From: Streptomyces malachitofuscus
GTDB taxonomy: Bacteria > Actinomycetota > Actinomycetes > Streptomycetales > Streptomycetaceae
DNA length: 43,386 nt
Assembly: GCF_014650055.1 (NCBI RefSeq)
Contig: NZ_BMUF01000025.1
Location: 1-43,386, forward strand
Reading direction: 5' to 3'
Both the position numbers and the translations under genes were made by a program. Positions 7,487 to 15,816 of the stretch are shown piece by piece. How positions within the stretch are numbered: the first letter of the stretch is position 1; each line of letters starts with the position of its first letter. The notes under the pieces are model-generated. The model saw only the letters and a list, made by a program, of their open reading frames with translations, was not told the origin of the DNA and made no database searches.

Positions 7487-8179
7487 ATGGGTGCCGTGAA
7501 GACGAAGCGGATGCCGCGTGCGGTCCGTGAACAGCAGATGCTGGACGCCGCCGTACGGACCTTCGGTCAACGGGGGTACATGGCCGCGTCGATGGACGAG
7601 ATCGCCGAACTGGCGGGCGTGTCCAAGCCGTTGGTGTACCTGTACCTGAACTCCAAGGAGGACCTCTTCACCGCGTGCATCCGGCGGGAGGCGAAGGCCC
7701 TCACCGAGGCGGTGCGCGCGGGGGCCCGGCCGGAGCTGCCCGCGGACCGCCAGCTCTGGTCGGGCCTGACGGCGTTCTTCACGCACACCGCGCGGCATCC
7801 CGACGGCTGGGCCGTGCTGCACCTCCAGGCGCGCACGCACGGCGAGGTCTTCGCCGCCGAGGTCGCGGCGATGCGCGCGGAGATCGTGGCGTTCGTGACG
7901 CAGCTGATCCTCGACGCCGCCCGCGAGGCCCACCGGGACCCGGACCTTCCCGAGCGTGAGGTGTCCGGGCTCGCGGAGGCCCTGGTCGGCGCCGCCGAGT
8001 CCCTCGCCGACTGGGCCAACGCCACCCCCGGTGTCACGGCACGGCAGTCGGCGGCCACCCTGATGAACTTCGCCTGGGCGGGACTGGGCGACCTGATGGC
8101 GGGGCACCGCTGGACCCCGCCGGAGGACGACACCCGGGCCACCGGGGCTCAGGCCGGGCGGACCTCCCCGGTCAGGTGA
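7487..8179 (+). CDS. TetR/AcrR family transcriptional regulator
   Basis: 230-aa repressor-type protein. The N-terminal helix-turn-helix is classical: residues about 28-62 contain GYMAASMDEIAELAGVSKP and then LVYLYLNSKEDLFTACI. The C-terminal ligand domain is Ala/Trp-rich. It converges on the MaoC dehydratase gene and its last 31 bp overlap that gene's 3' end. With TTAC...GTAA palindromes 2.2 kb away in the fabG4/fadA2 divergent promoter, the simplest inference is that it controls the fatty-acyl genes in response to an acyl ligand; the sequence does not prove this. Confidence 0.85.
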   Translation: MGAVKTKRMPRAVREQQMLDAAVRTFGQRGYMAASMDEIAELAGVSKPLVYLYLNSKEDLFTACIRREAKALTEAVRAGARPELPADRQLWSGLTAFFTHTARHPDGWAVLHLQARTHGEVFAAEVAAMRAEIVAFVTQLILDAAREAHRDPDLPEREVSGLAEALVGAAESLADWANATPGVTARQSAATLMNFAWAGLGDLMAGHRWTPPEDDTRATGAQAGRTSPVR

Positions 8180-9015
8180 ACCCGGCCGCCGGTGCCGCGC
8201 AGCTCGAAGCGCGAGCCCCGTGCCGCGTAGGTCACCGTGCCCGGCAGGAGCACCGGCGCCCTGAAGTCGGCCCGTATGCGCGTCGCGTCCGGGGTGCCGT
8301 GCGCCGCGAGGCAGCGGGCGACGGTCCACATGCCGTGCGCGATGGCGCAGGGGAAGCCGAAGAGCCGGGCGGTGAGGGGGTGGAGGTGGATCGGGTTGCG
8401 GTCGCCGGACGCGGCGCCGTAGCGCCGGCCGACGTCCCCGGCGAGGCGCCACTCGTCGACGGCGGGCAGGGGGGCGGGGTCCTCGTGCGTGTCCCGGGTG
8501 TCCTGCGGGGCCGCGGTGGCGGTGGTCCGGTGCCGGGCCAGATAGGTGCTGTGTGACTCCCAGACGACGTCGGCGCCGGCCCGCAGCTCCGTGACGACGG
8601 TGGCCTGCGTCCCGCGCCGGTGCGGGGCCAGTCCGTCGACGTACACCGTCAGGCCGTAGGTGCCGGCGGACGGGGTCGCCCGGCGCCGGGTGATCCGTAT
8701 CGACGTGTGGACGAGTCCGAGGAGCGGCAGGGGGAAGTCCCGCCGGCTCATCAGCCGCATGGCCAGCGGGAAGCCCAGGACGTGCGGATAGGTCACCGGG
8801 AGCGCGTCCTCGCCGGTCGGGAAGCCGCACACCCGCTCGTACGCGGTGAGCGGGGCGGGGTCGACGCGCAGAGCGGGCAGTACCAGCCGGGTGCGGGGGT
8901 GCGGGGCGTCGGGGCGGGGCCGCTTGAGGGGCGACAGCAGGGCGCCGCGGGCGAGCAGCGGGGCGAGGGCGGGGGGCCCGGGGAGCTCGACGGTGGGTGC
9001 GGGTGCGGAGGCCAT
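8149..9015 (-). CDS. MaoC-type (3R)-hydroxyacyl dehydratase, HtdX-like
   Basis: 288-aa double hot-dog protein. The C-terminal half carries the hydratase-2 catalytic motif: YGAASGDRNPIHLHPLTARL then FGFPCAIAHGMW (about residues 193-226), where the Asp and His of SGDxNPIH dehydrate or hydrate enoyl thioesters. The N-terminal half resembles a non-catalytic hot-dog fold. It lies 7 bp after the fabG4-type gene on the same strand, matching the order fabG4-htdX known from mycobacteria, so the pair likely performs reduction and dehydration in a fatty acid or lipid chain cycle. The ATG at 9015 is 7 bp from the upstream stop. Its 3' end overlaps the convergent TetR gene by 31 bp. Confidence 0.85.
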   Translation of the reverse strand: MASAPAPTVELPGPPALAPLLARGALLSPLKRPRPDAPHPRTRLVLPALRVDPAPLTAYERVCGFPTGEDALPVTYPHVLGFPLAMRLMSRRDFPLPLLGLVHTSIRITRRRATPSAGTYGLTVYVDGLAPHRRGTQATVVTELRAGADVVWESHSTYLARHRTTATAAPQDTRDTHEDPAPLPAVDEWRLAGDVGRRYGAASGDRNPIHLHPLTARLFGFPCAIAHGMWTVARCLAAHGTPDATRIRADFRAPVLLPGTVTYAARGSRFELRGTGGRVHLTGEVRPA

Positions 9016-9022
9016 GGCGTCC

Positions 9023-10330
9023 TCACGCCCCCAGCAGGCTCTGGCCGCACACCCGTACGACCTGGCCGTTCACCGCGCCGGAGGCCGGGTGGGCGAGCCA
9101 GGCGGTGGTCTCGGCGACGTCGACGGGCAGTCCGCCCTGCGCGAGGGAGTTCATACGGCGTCCCGCCTCCCGGATGAGCAGCGGCACGGCGGCCGTCATC
9201 TTCGTCTCGATGAACCCGGGCGCGACCGCGTTCACGGTCACCCCGTGCCCGGCGAGCGCGTGCGGGGCGAGGGAGCGGACCAGTCCGGTGATCCCGGCCT
9301 TGCTCGCGGCGTAGTTGGTCTGGCCCGCGTTCCCGGCGATGCCCGCGATGGAGGCGGTGGCGACGATCCGTCCGCCGGGCTTCAGGGCCCCGGCGGCGAG
9401 CAGCGCGTCGGTCGTGCGCAGCACGCTCGCCAGGTTCACCTCCAGCACCGAACGCCAGCGGTCGGCGGGCATGTTGACCAGCCGGCGGTCGCGGGTGATG
9501 CCGGCGTTGTGGACGAGGACGTCGAGGCCGTCGGGGAGGACCGCGGCGATCCGGGCGCCGGCGCCGGCGGCGGTGATGTCGAGGGGGAGCGCGATGCCGC
9601 CCAGCCGGTCGGCGACACGGCGGGCGTCCGTTTCGGCCTGGGGGACGTCGAGGACGACCACCTTGGCGCCGTCCCGGGCCAGTGTCTCGGCGACCGCCTC
9701 GCCGATGCCGCGGGCGGCGCCGGTCACCAGGGCGGTGCGGCCGGCCAGGGGGCGGTCCGCGTCGTGGGGGGCGGCGGACTCGTGGGCGCCGACCTCGATC
9801 ACCTGGCCGCTGACGTAGGCGGACTTGGGGGAGAGCAGGAAGCGGAGGGTGGATTCGGCGGCGGGGGCGTCGGTGAGGCGGACCAGGTTCACGGTCCTGC
9901 CCCCGCCGGTCTCCTTGCCGAGGGAGCGGGTGAAGCCCTCCAACGCCTGCTGGGCGGCTGTCTGATGGTGGTCGGCGGGGTCGAGCGGGGCGCCGAGCAC
10001 CACGATCCGGCCGCTCGTGGCGACCGACCGCACGACGGGGTGCAGGGCCGCGTGCACCTCGTCGAGTCCCTCGACGTCCCGTATCCCGCTCGCGTCCAGG
10101 ACGACGGCGGCGGGCCGGTCCGTTGCATCGTCCGGGGCATGACCGGTACGGGCGAGGACCGGGCCGAGGTCGAGGCGGGACTTGCCCGCGGTGAGGTGGA
10201 GCAGACCGCCGTCCGGCACCGGCCGGGCGGCGGACCAGCGCAGCAGCGGCGCGGGCCGGGGGAGGCCGAGACGGCGCGTGACGAAGCGGCCCGGCCTGGT
10301 GCCGGCGAAGCTCAGATAGCGGTCGGCCAT
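9023..10330 (-). CDS. fabG: High-molecular-weight 3-oxoacyl reductase, FabG4-like
   Basis: 435-aa short-chain dehydrogenase of the long FabG4 class, which has an extra N-terminal domain (about residues 1-190, flavodoxin-like fold without clear cofactor motif) before the Rossmann domain. The NAD(P) loop TGAARGIG is at about 203-210, the structural HNAGITRD at about 285, and the catalytic Ser and Tyr/Lys in ATASIAGIAG and NYAASKAG (Tyr near 339). FabG4 enzymes are NADH-dependent beta-ketoacyl-CoA reductases. The gene starts at ATG 10330, divergent from the thiolase and separated by an 86-bp promoter region with two palindromes; it forms an operon with the MaoC dehydratase. Confidence 0.88.
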   Translation of the reverse strand: MADRYLSFAGTRPGRFVTRRLGLPRPAPLLRWSAARPVPDGGLLHLTAGKSRLDLGPVLARTGHAPDDATDRPAAVVLDASGIRDVEGLDEVHAALHPVVRSVATSGRIVVLGAPLDPADHHQTAAQQALEGFTRSLGKETGGGRTVNLVRLTDAPAAESTLRFLLSPKSAYVSGQVIEVGAHESAAPHDADRPLAGRTALVTGAARGIGEAVAETLARDGAKVVVLDVPQAETDARRVADRLGGIALPLDITAAGAGARIAAVLPDGLDVLVHNAGITRDRRLVNMPADRWRSVLEVNLASVLRTTDALLAAGALKPGGRIVATASIAGIAGNAGQTNYAASKAGITGLVRSLAPHALAGHGVTVNAVAPGFIETKMTAAVPLLIREAGRRMNSLAQGGLPVDVAETTAWLAHPASGAVNGQVVRVCGQSLLGA

Positions 10331-10358
10331 GGGGTCTCCCGGTGTGGTCGGTCGTTGC

Positions 10359-10387
10359 TTACTCTGGAGTAAGGTTACCGGAGGTAA
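10359..10387. promoter_or_regulatory. Two TTAC...GTAA palindromes in the fabG4/fadA2 divergent promoter
   Basis: TTACTCTGGAGTAA (10359-10372) is a 14-bp perfect inverted repeat, followed at 10375-10387 by TTACCGGAGGTAA, a 13-bp one. Both sit between the divergent starts (10330 and 10417). This size and symmetry are typical of TetR-family operators. The nearby TetR gene at 7487 is the candidate regulator; the second site may be a second dimer position or the core of one promoter. Confidence 0.65.
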
Positions 10388-10416
10388 TCCTAGTCATCGG
10401 TGAGGAGCAGGTCGAG

Positions 10417-11703
10417 ATGAGCACCCCGAAGCCGACCGCCGTCCGGCGCGTCGCGGTCATCGGCGGCACCCGTGTCCCGTTCGCCCGCTCCGACGGCCCC
10501 TACGCCACCGCCTCCAACCAGGAGATGCTCACCGCCGCCCTGGACGGCCTCGTCGAGCGGTACCACCTGCGAGAACCGGGCGCGGTGGGCGAGTTCGTCG
10601 CCGGAGCGGTGCTCAAGCACGCCCGGGACTTCAACCTCGCCCGCGAGACGGTCCTCGGCTCGGCCCTCGACGCCCGCACCCCGGCCTACGACATCCAGCA
10701 GGCCTGCGGCACCGGCCTCCAGGCCGTCATCGCCGCCGCCAACAAGATCGCCCTCGGCCAGACGGAGGCCGCGATCGCCGGCGGCGCCGACACCGCGAGC
10801 GACGCACCCCTCGGCGTCAACGACGCCCTGCGCAAGGTGTTGCTGGAGGCGCGGCGCGCGAAGTCCCCGGTCGCCCGCCTCAAGGCGCTGGCGAGGGTGC
10901 GCCCCGGCCACCTCGTCCCCGACATCCCGCGCAACGCCGAACCGCGCACCGGCCTGTCCATGGGCGAGCACGCCGCCGTCACCGCCCGCGCCTGGGGCAT
11001 CACCCGCGAGGCCCAGGACGAGCTCGCGGCCACCAGCCATCAGCGGCTGGCGGCCGCGTACGAACGGGGCCTGTTCAAGGACCTGGTGGTGCCCTTCCGC
11101 GGCCTGGCCCGCGACCAGAACCTGCGCCCGGGCTCGACGGTGGAGAAACTCGCCGCCCTGAAGCCCGTCTTCGGCGTCGCCCACCCCGACGCGACCATGA
11201 CGGCGGGCAACTCGACCCCGCTCACGGACGGGGCGGCGCTCGTGCTGCTGGCGAGCGAGGAGTGGGCGCGGGAGCGGGGCCTGCAACCGCTGGCGTATCT
11301 GACCGCGTACGAGACGGCCGCCGTGGACTTCGTGCACGGGGACGTCGCCGACGGCGAGGACGGCCTGCTGATGGCACCCGCGTACGCGGTGCCGCGCATG
11401 CTGGAGCGGGCCGGTCTCGGCGTGGCGGACTTCGACCTGATCGAGGTCCATGAGGCGTTCGCCTCCCAGGTGCTGGCCACCCTGGCCGCCTGGGAGAAGC
11501 GGGGGCTGGCGCCCGTCGACCGCGCGCGGCTGAACGTGGCCGGCTCCTCCCTGGCCACCGGTCACCCCTTCGCCGCCACGGGCGCCCGCATCGTCGCCAC
11601 GCTGGCCACCCTCCTCGCCGAACGGGACGCCCCCGGCCGGGGACTCATCTCCGTCTGCGCGGCGGGCGGCCAGGGCGTGACGGCGATTCTGGAACGTCCC
11701 TGA
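10417..11703 (+). CDS. fadA: Acetyl-CoA C-acyltransferase (thiolase), FadA2-like
   Basis: 428-aa thiolase that cleaves or forms beta-ketoacyl-CoA. The nucleophilic Cys is in QQACGTG (Cys97), the catalytic His in GHPFAATGAR (His383) and the second Cys in SVCAAGGQG (Cys414). The motif usually read NEAFA is HEAFA here, as in FadA2/FadI-type enzymes. GAGGAG at 10402-10407 precedes ATG 10417 by 9 nt; the frame opens further upstream, over the operators, so this start is preferred. Divergent from the FabG4-type reductase and MaoC dehydratase; together the three can run a ketoacyl reduction/dehydration/thiolysis cycle. Confidence 0.88.
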   Translation: MSTPKPTAVRRVAVIGGTRVPFARSDGPYATASNQEMLTAALDGLVERYHLREPGAVGEFVAGAVLKHARDFNLARETVLGSALDARTPAYDIQQACGTGLQAVIAAANKIALGQTEAAIAGGADTASDAPLGVNDALRKVLLEARRAKSPVARLKALARVRPGHLVPDIPRNAEPRTGLSMGEHAAVTARAWGITREAQDELAATSHQRLAAAYERGLFKDLVVPFRGLARDQNLRPGSTVEKLAALKPVFGVAHPDATMTAGNSTPLTDGAALVLLASEEWARERGLQPLAYLTAYETAAVDFVHGDVADGEDGLLMAPAYAVPRMLERAGLGVADFDLIEVHEAFASQVLATLAAWEKRGLAPVDRARLNVAGSSLATGHPFAATGARIVATLATLLAERDAPGRGLISVCAAGGQGVTAILERP

Positions 11704-11821
11704 CCGGCCAGGGGCGGCGGACGTGAGTGACCCTCACGTAACCCCCGACATTGCACAGGCCCGGCCCGGGACCACCCCCCTACCGGCACAGACCCCCCAC
11801 GTCACCGCCGTACGATCCCCG

Positions 11822-11855
11822 CACCGGCCGGTGTCTGTTCCCTCTCACCGGTGAG
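11822..11855. promoter_or_regulatory. Two 12-bp perfect palindromes upstream of the acyl-CoA synthetase
   Basis: CACCGGCCGGTG (11822-11833) and CTCACCGGTGAG (11844-11855) have centres 22 bp apart, about two helical turns, both containing CACCGG/CCGGTG. They lie 70-100 bp before the GTG start. Paired palindromes at this distance fit a dimer-of-dimers operator, though GC palindromes arise easily in such DNA. The 220-bp gap also has an ACGTGAG/CTCACGT inverted repeat (11721-11739), possibly a weak terminator for the thiolase gene. Confidence 0.4.
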
Positions 11856-11923
11856 CGCCTCGGCGTGCGAGGCACGTACGTCGTGGCATCAAGCAGTTGC
11901 ACTGCACGCCCCAGGAGCCGCCC

Positions 11924-13846
11924 GTGTCCACCGCGCATTCCTCCACCGCTCTCGACGACGCCCTCTACGGAGCACCCGTCCTGGTCGAGCCCGAGACCCG
12001 GCGGCTGGACGGAGTCGTACGGGAAGCGTCCGTACCGCCGTTCGCCAAGCCGGTGCGGCACGGTTCGCTCGCCGACCTGCCGTTCGAGAACGCGAAGGCG
12101 GAACCGGACGCGGTGGTGCTCAGCCGGAAGACGGCGGACGGCAGCTGGCGGGACGTGACGGCGGCGCGGTTCGCCGCCGAGGTCATGGCCGTCGCCAAGG
12201 GGCTGATCGCCGAGGGCCTGGTGCCGGGCGACCGGATCGCGGTCATGGCCCGCACCATCTACGAATGGACGGTCCTCGACTTCGCCGCCTGGGCGGCGGG
12301 ACTGGTCACCGTCCCCATCTACCCCACCTCGTCCGTCTTCCAGGCCCGGTGGATCCTGCACGACTCCGGCGCGGTCGCCCTGATCACGGAGACCGCCGGC
12401 CAGGCCGCCGCCCTCGGCCCCGAACTCCCGCACCTGCCCGACCTGCGGCGGGTGTGGGTCGTGGAGAAGGGCCATGTCGACGCCCTTGCGGAGGCGGGAG
12501 GGCACGTCCCGGACGCCGAGGTGGAGGTGCGCCGGGGCATGCTGGTCCCCGACACCCTCGCCACCCTCGTCTACACCTCCGGCACGACCGGCCGCCCCAA
12601 GGGCTGCGCGCTCACCCACGGCAACTTCTTCGCCGAGGTGGACAACGCCATCGAGCTGCTCTACCCCATCTTCCGGGCCCGGACCAGCGAAGAGGCCTCG
12701 GTCCTGCTCTTCCTGCCGATGTCCCACGTCTTCGGCCGCATGGTCGCCGTCGCCTGCGTACGCGCCCGGGTACGCCTCGGCCACGCGCCGAGCCTGGCGG
12801 CCGAGGACCTGCTGCCGGACCTGGCGAGCTTCAGGCCCACCTGCCTGCTGACCATCCCGTACATGCTGGAGAAGGTCTTCAACACCGCCCGCGCCAAAGC
12901 GGAAGCGGGCGGACGGGTCTCGACCTTCGACCGCGCGGTGTCCGTGGCCCACCGCTACGGCGAGGCCCTGGAGTCCCGGCAGACCGGTGCGGGACCCGGC
13001 CCGTCCCGCTCCCTGAAGGCGGCGCGCGCCCTCTACGACCCGCTGGTCTACCGCAAGCTCCGCAACGCCATGGGCGGCCGGGTCCGCTACGCCATCTGCG
13101 GCGGGTCCCCGCTCGGCCGCCGTCTCGCCGCGTTCTACGCCGGCGCGGGCATCGAGATCTTCGAGGGCTACGGCCTGACGGAGACCACGGGCGCCTCGAC
13201 GGTCACCCCTCCGCTGAAACCCCGCCTGGGCACGGTGGGCTGGCCGCTGCCCGGCACCCGGATCCGCATCGCGGCGGACGGCGAGATCCTGGTCGGGGGC
13301 GAGCATGTGCTGCGCGGCTACTGGGACCCCCAGGCGGGCGGGGTCGTCCCGGCCGCCCCCGACGGCTGGCTTCCCACGGGCGACCTCGGTGAACTGGACG
13401 ACGAGGGCTATCTGACCATCACGGGCCGCAAGAAGGAGCTGATCATCACGGCGGGCGGCAAGAGCGTCGCCCCGGCGCCGCTGGAGAACTGGCTGCGCTC
13501 GCACCCGCTGATCTCCCAGGTCATGGTGGTCGGCGACAACCGCCCGTACGTCTCCGCCCTGATCACCCTCGACCTCGACGGCATCACCCACTGGCGCCGG
13601 ATGAACGGCAAGCACCCGGTTCCGGCGAGACTCCTCGCCGACGACGAGGAGTTGCTGGCGATCCTCCAGCGGGCCGTGGACGAGGCCAACAAGATGCTCT
13701 CCCGCCCGGAGTCGATCCGCCGCTTCACCGTCCTCCCCGAGGACTTCACGGAGGAGGCGGGCCACCTGACCCCGTCGATGAAGCTGCGGCGCGAGGAGAT
13801 CCTGCGGGACTTCGCCGACGAGGTGGAGGGGCTCTACGGGGGGTAG
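11924..13846 (+). CDS. Long-chain fatty acid--CoA ligase (AMP-forming), FadD15-like
   Basis: 640-aa member of the adenylate-forming family that activates fatty acids to acyl-CoA. The phosphate loop is YTSGTTGRPKG (about residues 218-228), the adenine motif GYGLTETTG (about 425), the TGD motif in WLPTGDLGELDDEGYL (about 487) and the hinge/lysine region ITGRKKELIITAGGKSVAP. The long form with a linker between the ATP and acyl sections is like mycobacterial FadD15 and eukaryotic long-chain ligases. The GTG at 11924 has AGGAG 6 nt upstream (11913-11917). It ends 1 bp from the convergent methyltransferase. It is next to the thiolase, so likely part of the same lipid metabolism block but with its own promoter. 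Confidence 0.9.
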   Translation: MSTAHSSTALDDALYGAPVLVEPETRRLDGVVREASVPPFAKPVRHGSLADLPFENAKAEPDAVVLSRKTADGSWRDVTAARFAAEVMAVAKGLIAEGLVPGDRIAVMARTIYEWTVLDFAAWAAGLVTVPIYPTSSVFQARWILHDSGAVALITETAGQAAALGPELPHLPDLRRVWVVEKGHVDALAEAGGHVPDAEVEVRRGMLVPDTLATLVYTSGTTGRPKGCALTHGNFFAEVDNAIELLYPIFRARTSEEASVLLFLPMSHVFGRMVAVACVRARVRLGHAPSLAAEDLLPDLASFRPTCLLTIPYMLEKVFNTARAKAEAGGRVSTFDRAVSVAHRYGEALESRQTGAGPGPSRSLKAARALYDPLVYRKLRNAMGGRVRYAICGGSPLGRRLAAFYAGAGIEIFEGYGLTETTGASTVTPPLKPRLGTVGWPLPGTRIRIAADGEILVGGEHVLRGYWDPQAGGVVPAAPDGWLPTGDLGELDDEGYLTITGRKKELIITAGGKSVAPAPLENWLRSHPLISQVMVVGDNRPYVSALITLDLDGITHWRRMNGKHPVPARLLADDEELLAILQRAVDEANKMLSRPESIRRFTVLPEDFTEEAGHLTPSMKLRREEILRDFADEVEGLYGG

Positions 13847-13847
13847 G

Positions 13848-14501
13848 TCAAGCCGGTGTGCGGGCGATGAGGAACGCGTGCGGGGTGGTCTCGTCCCGGT
13901 CCGGGTCGGCCGCGCGCACCGTGCGCTGGACGATGCGGAAGCCCGCCTCCTCCAGCAGCCCGGCGATCCGCTCCGGCCGCAGCCGCCGGAAGTCGAGGGA
14001 GACCGGGCGGCCGAAGGGCTGCTCGTGGCGGCGGGGCTCGTCACCGCACTGGAACGCGAGCAGCAGATGGCCCCCGGGGGTCAGGACTCTTCGGAACTCC
14101 GCGTAGATAGCGGGCAGTTCGTGCTGCGGGGTGTGGATGGTGGAGTAGTAGGAGACCACGCCGTCGAGGGCGCCGTCGGGCAGGTCCAGCTGCTGCATCG
14201 AGCCCTGTTCGAAGCGCAGGCCGGGGTTCTCCCGGCGGGCGATCGCGAGCATCCCCTCCGACAGGTCGAGGCCGAAGACGGAGAGGCCGAGGGAGGCGAG
14301 ATGCGCGGTCACCCGGCCGGGACCGCATCCCAGGTCGGCCACCCGGCCGCCCGCGCCGACCAGTTCGGCGAATCCGGCCAGCTGCGCCCGGTCCAGGGGC
14401 ATGGCGGCGAGGGCGTCGTGGAACAGGGCGGCGTAGTCCTCGGCGATGGCGTCGTAGAAGGTACGGGTGGCGACCACGTGGTCGGCGTCGGCAGCGGTCA
14501 T
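13848..14501 (-). CDS. Class I SAM-dependent methyltransferase
   Basis: 217-aa small-molecule-type methyltransferase. Motif I (SAM-binding) is VADLGCGPGRVTAHLASLG (residues 54-72), followed by the acidic loop GLDLSEGMLAIAR and the methyltransferase-11 core (LDGVVSYYSTIHTPQHELP, then FRRVLTPGGHLLLAF). The substrate is unknown. I start at ATG 14501 (MTAADADHVV); the frame allows 14 more residues to 14543 but with no ribosome site. Its stop is one base from that of the convergent acyl-CoA synthetase. Confidence 0.82.
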   Translation of the reverse strand: MTAADADHVVATRTFYDAIAEDYAALFHDALAAMPLDRAQLAGFAELVGAGGRVADLGCGPGRVTAHLASLGLSVFGLDLSEGMLAIARRENPGLRFEQGSMQQLDLPDGALDGVVSYYSTIHTPQHELPAIYAEFRRVLTPGGHLLLAFQCGDEPRRHEQPFGRPVSLDFRRLRPERIAGLLEEAGFRIVQRTVRAADPDRDETTPHAFLIARTPA

Positions 14502-14563
14502 GGCCGGTGACCCTACCCGCGCCCACTGACACCACGTACCCACGGCGCGGCCGCGTGCGGGAG

Positions 14564-14811
14564 TCAGGCGACGCCCGGGCCGCGCAGCGCCGCGGTCGTG
14601 GTCGGCGGGCCGAGGACGGCCACGGCGAATGGTGCGGGCCGGGGTGCGGGGGGGGGGGGCAGGTGACGCCGAGGTCGTGCAGCGCCGCAGTCGTGGTCGG
14701 CGGGCTGAGGACCGCCATGGCGAACGGCGGGCCGGGGGTCAGGTGATGCCCAGGGCGCGCAGCGCCGCGGTCGTGGCCGCCGCGCCGAGGACGACCACAG
14801 CGAACGGCGCG
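14564..14811. repeat. Three imperfect copies of the azlD 3' end
   Basis: The 3'-terminal ~70 bp of azlD (14739-14811) recurs at about 14659-14731 and 14564-14637. All contain GCAGCGCCGC, a TCGTGG block, GAGGAC and GGCGAA in the same order. In the minus strand the second copy reads AVLSPPTTTAALHDLGVT against AVVVLGAAATTAALRALGIT in azlD. A run of 12 G (14648-14659) sits at the junction of the copies. These occupy the whole 237-bp gap between azlD and the methyltransferase, which otherwise holds no gene. Confidence 0.8.
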
Positions 14812-15053
14812 CCCCGCCAGGCCAGTGCCCCGGCCGTCAGCACTCCGGCCGGGCGCGCCCAGCCCGCGAGCCCCCCGCCCTCGGTGAGTGCCCCCGTCGC
14901 CAGGAGCGCCACCAGCAGGACCACCGCGCCGGCGGACAGCAGTTCCTGCACCCGGGCCGGCAGTTCCACCCGCCCGTGCAGCGCGGGTCCCACCAGGCGG
15001 AAGGCATATGTCCCGACCGCCAGCACCAGGACCACCGCGACCGTCGCGCTCAT
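14739..15053 (-). CDS. azlD: AzlD family branched-chain amino acid transport subunit
   Basis: 104-aa four-helix membrane protein (VAVVLVLAVGTYAFRLVGPA at the N-terminus, then AGAVVLLVALLATGALTEG). AzlD is the small partner of AzlC; the pair exports branched-chain amino acids or analogues such as 4-azaleucine. The start ATG overlaps the azlC stop (ATGA), as usual for the pair. The last 20 residues (...TTAALRALGIT) are encoded by DNA that is repeated twice more immediately downstream. Confidence 0.85.
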   Translation of the reverse strand: MSATVAVVLVLAVGTYAFRLVGPALHGRVELPARVQELLSAGAVVLLVALLATGALTEGGGLAGWARPAGVLTAGALAWRGAPFAVVVLGAAATTAALRALGIT

Positions 15054-15748
15054 GCGGACCGCCTCCGTCCGCGCCCGTGGAGGACCAGTCCCGCCAGGGC
15101 CAGCAGCACCGGCACTCCCGCGGGCACCACCGGGGTGACCGCCAGGGCCAGTGCCGCGCCGGGCAGCGCGGCCCGGCGGACGTCGGCGTCCTTGCGCAGG
15201 GCGGGGAGCACCAGGGCGGCCAGGACGGCGGGGAAGGCCGCGTCCAGGCCGTAGCGCGCCGTGTCGCCCAGTGCGCTGCCGGCCAGCGCTCCCACCAGCA
15301 CCCCCGCGTTCCACACGGCGAACATCCCGAGCCCCGAGATCCAGAACGCCGCCCGCCGCCGGGCCGGGTCGTGCTGAGCCAGGGTGAAGGCCACCGTCTC
15401 GTCGGTCACCAGGTGCGCCCCGGCCAGCCGGGCGAGCCGTCCCCGGCCGATGTGCTCGGCGACGGCGAGGCTGAAGGCGGCCGTACGGGTGTTGAGCAGC
15501 AGCCCCGTGGCCGCCGCCGCGACCGGGCCGCCCCCGGCCAACAGCACGCCCACGGCGCTGAACTGGGCGGAGCCCGCGTAGACCACCAGCGACATCACCA
15601 CCGGCACCCACACCGGCAGCCCGCCGGCGACGGCGATCGCGCCGAACGACACGCCGACGATGCCCCCGGCCAGGCAGACCAGGGACACGTCCCGGAGCAG
15701 TTCGGGGTCGAGGGGGAAAAGGGAAGGTGTTCGCTGTGCCGAACGCAT
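15050..15748 (-). CDS. azlC: AzlC family branched-chain amino acid exporter subunit
   Basis: 232-aa membrane permease. Recognisable AzlC features are FGAIAVAGGLPVWVPVVMSL, VVYAGSAQFSAVGVLLAGG and the conserved LLNTRTAAFSLAVAEHI and HLVTDETVAFTLAQ segments. It is read divergently from the XRE/cupin regulator; the start ATG (15748) is only 68 bp from that gene's ATG. It overlaps azlD by 4 bp. This regulator-AzlC-AzlD arrangement is frequent and implies the neighbour controls it. Confidence 0.87.
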   Translation of the reverse strand: MRSAQRTPSLFPLDPELLRDVSLVCLAGGIVGVSFGAIAVAGGLPVWVPVVMSLVVYAGSAQFSAVGVLLAGGGPVAAAATGLLLNTRTAAFSLAVAEHIGRGRLARLAGAHLVTDETVAFTLAQHDPARRRAAFWISGLGMFAVWNAGVLVGALAGSALGDTARYGLDAAFPAVLAALVLPALRKDADVRRAALPGAALALAVTPVVPAGVPVLLALAGLVLHGRGRRRSA

Positions 15749-15814
15749 GTTTTCTACAATGGACAGACGAGCGAACGTTCGTCAAGCCGAACGATCGGAC
15801 CCCTGGAGCGAACG
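15741..15814. promoter_or_regulatory. Divergent promoter with repeated CGAACG boxes
   Basis: GAACG boxes occur at 15741, 15773, 15789 and 15810, three of them within GC(C)GAACG; the box at 15772-15781 is the palindrome CGAACGTTCG. A TACAAT -10-like hexamer (15755-15760) faces the XRE gene. The boxes overlap or follow it, which fits autorepression and control of azlCD by the XRE protein. Confidence 0.5.
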
Positions 15815-15816
15815 AC

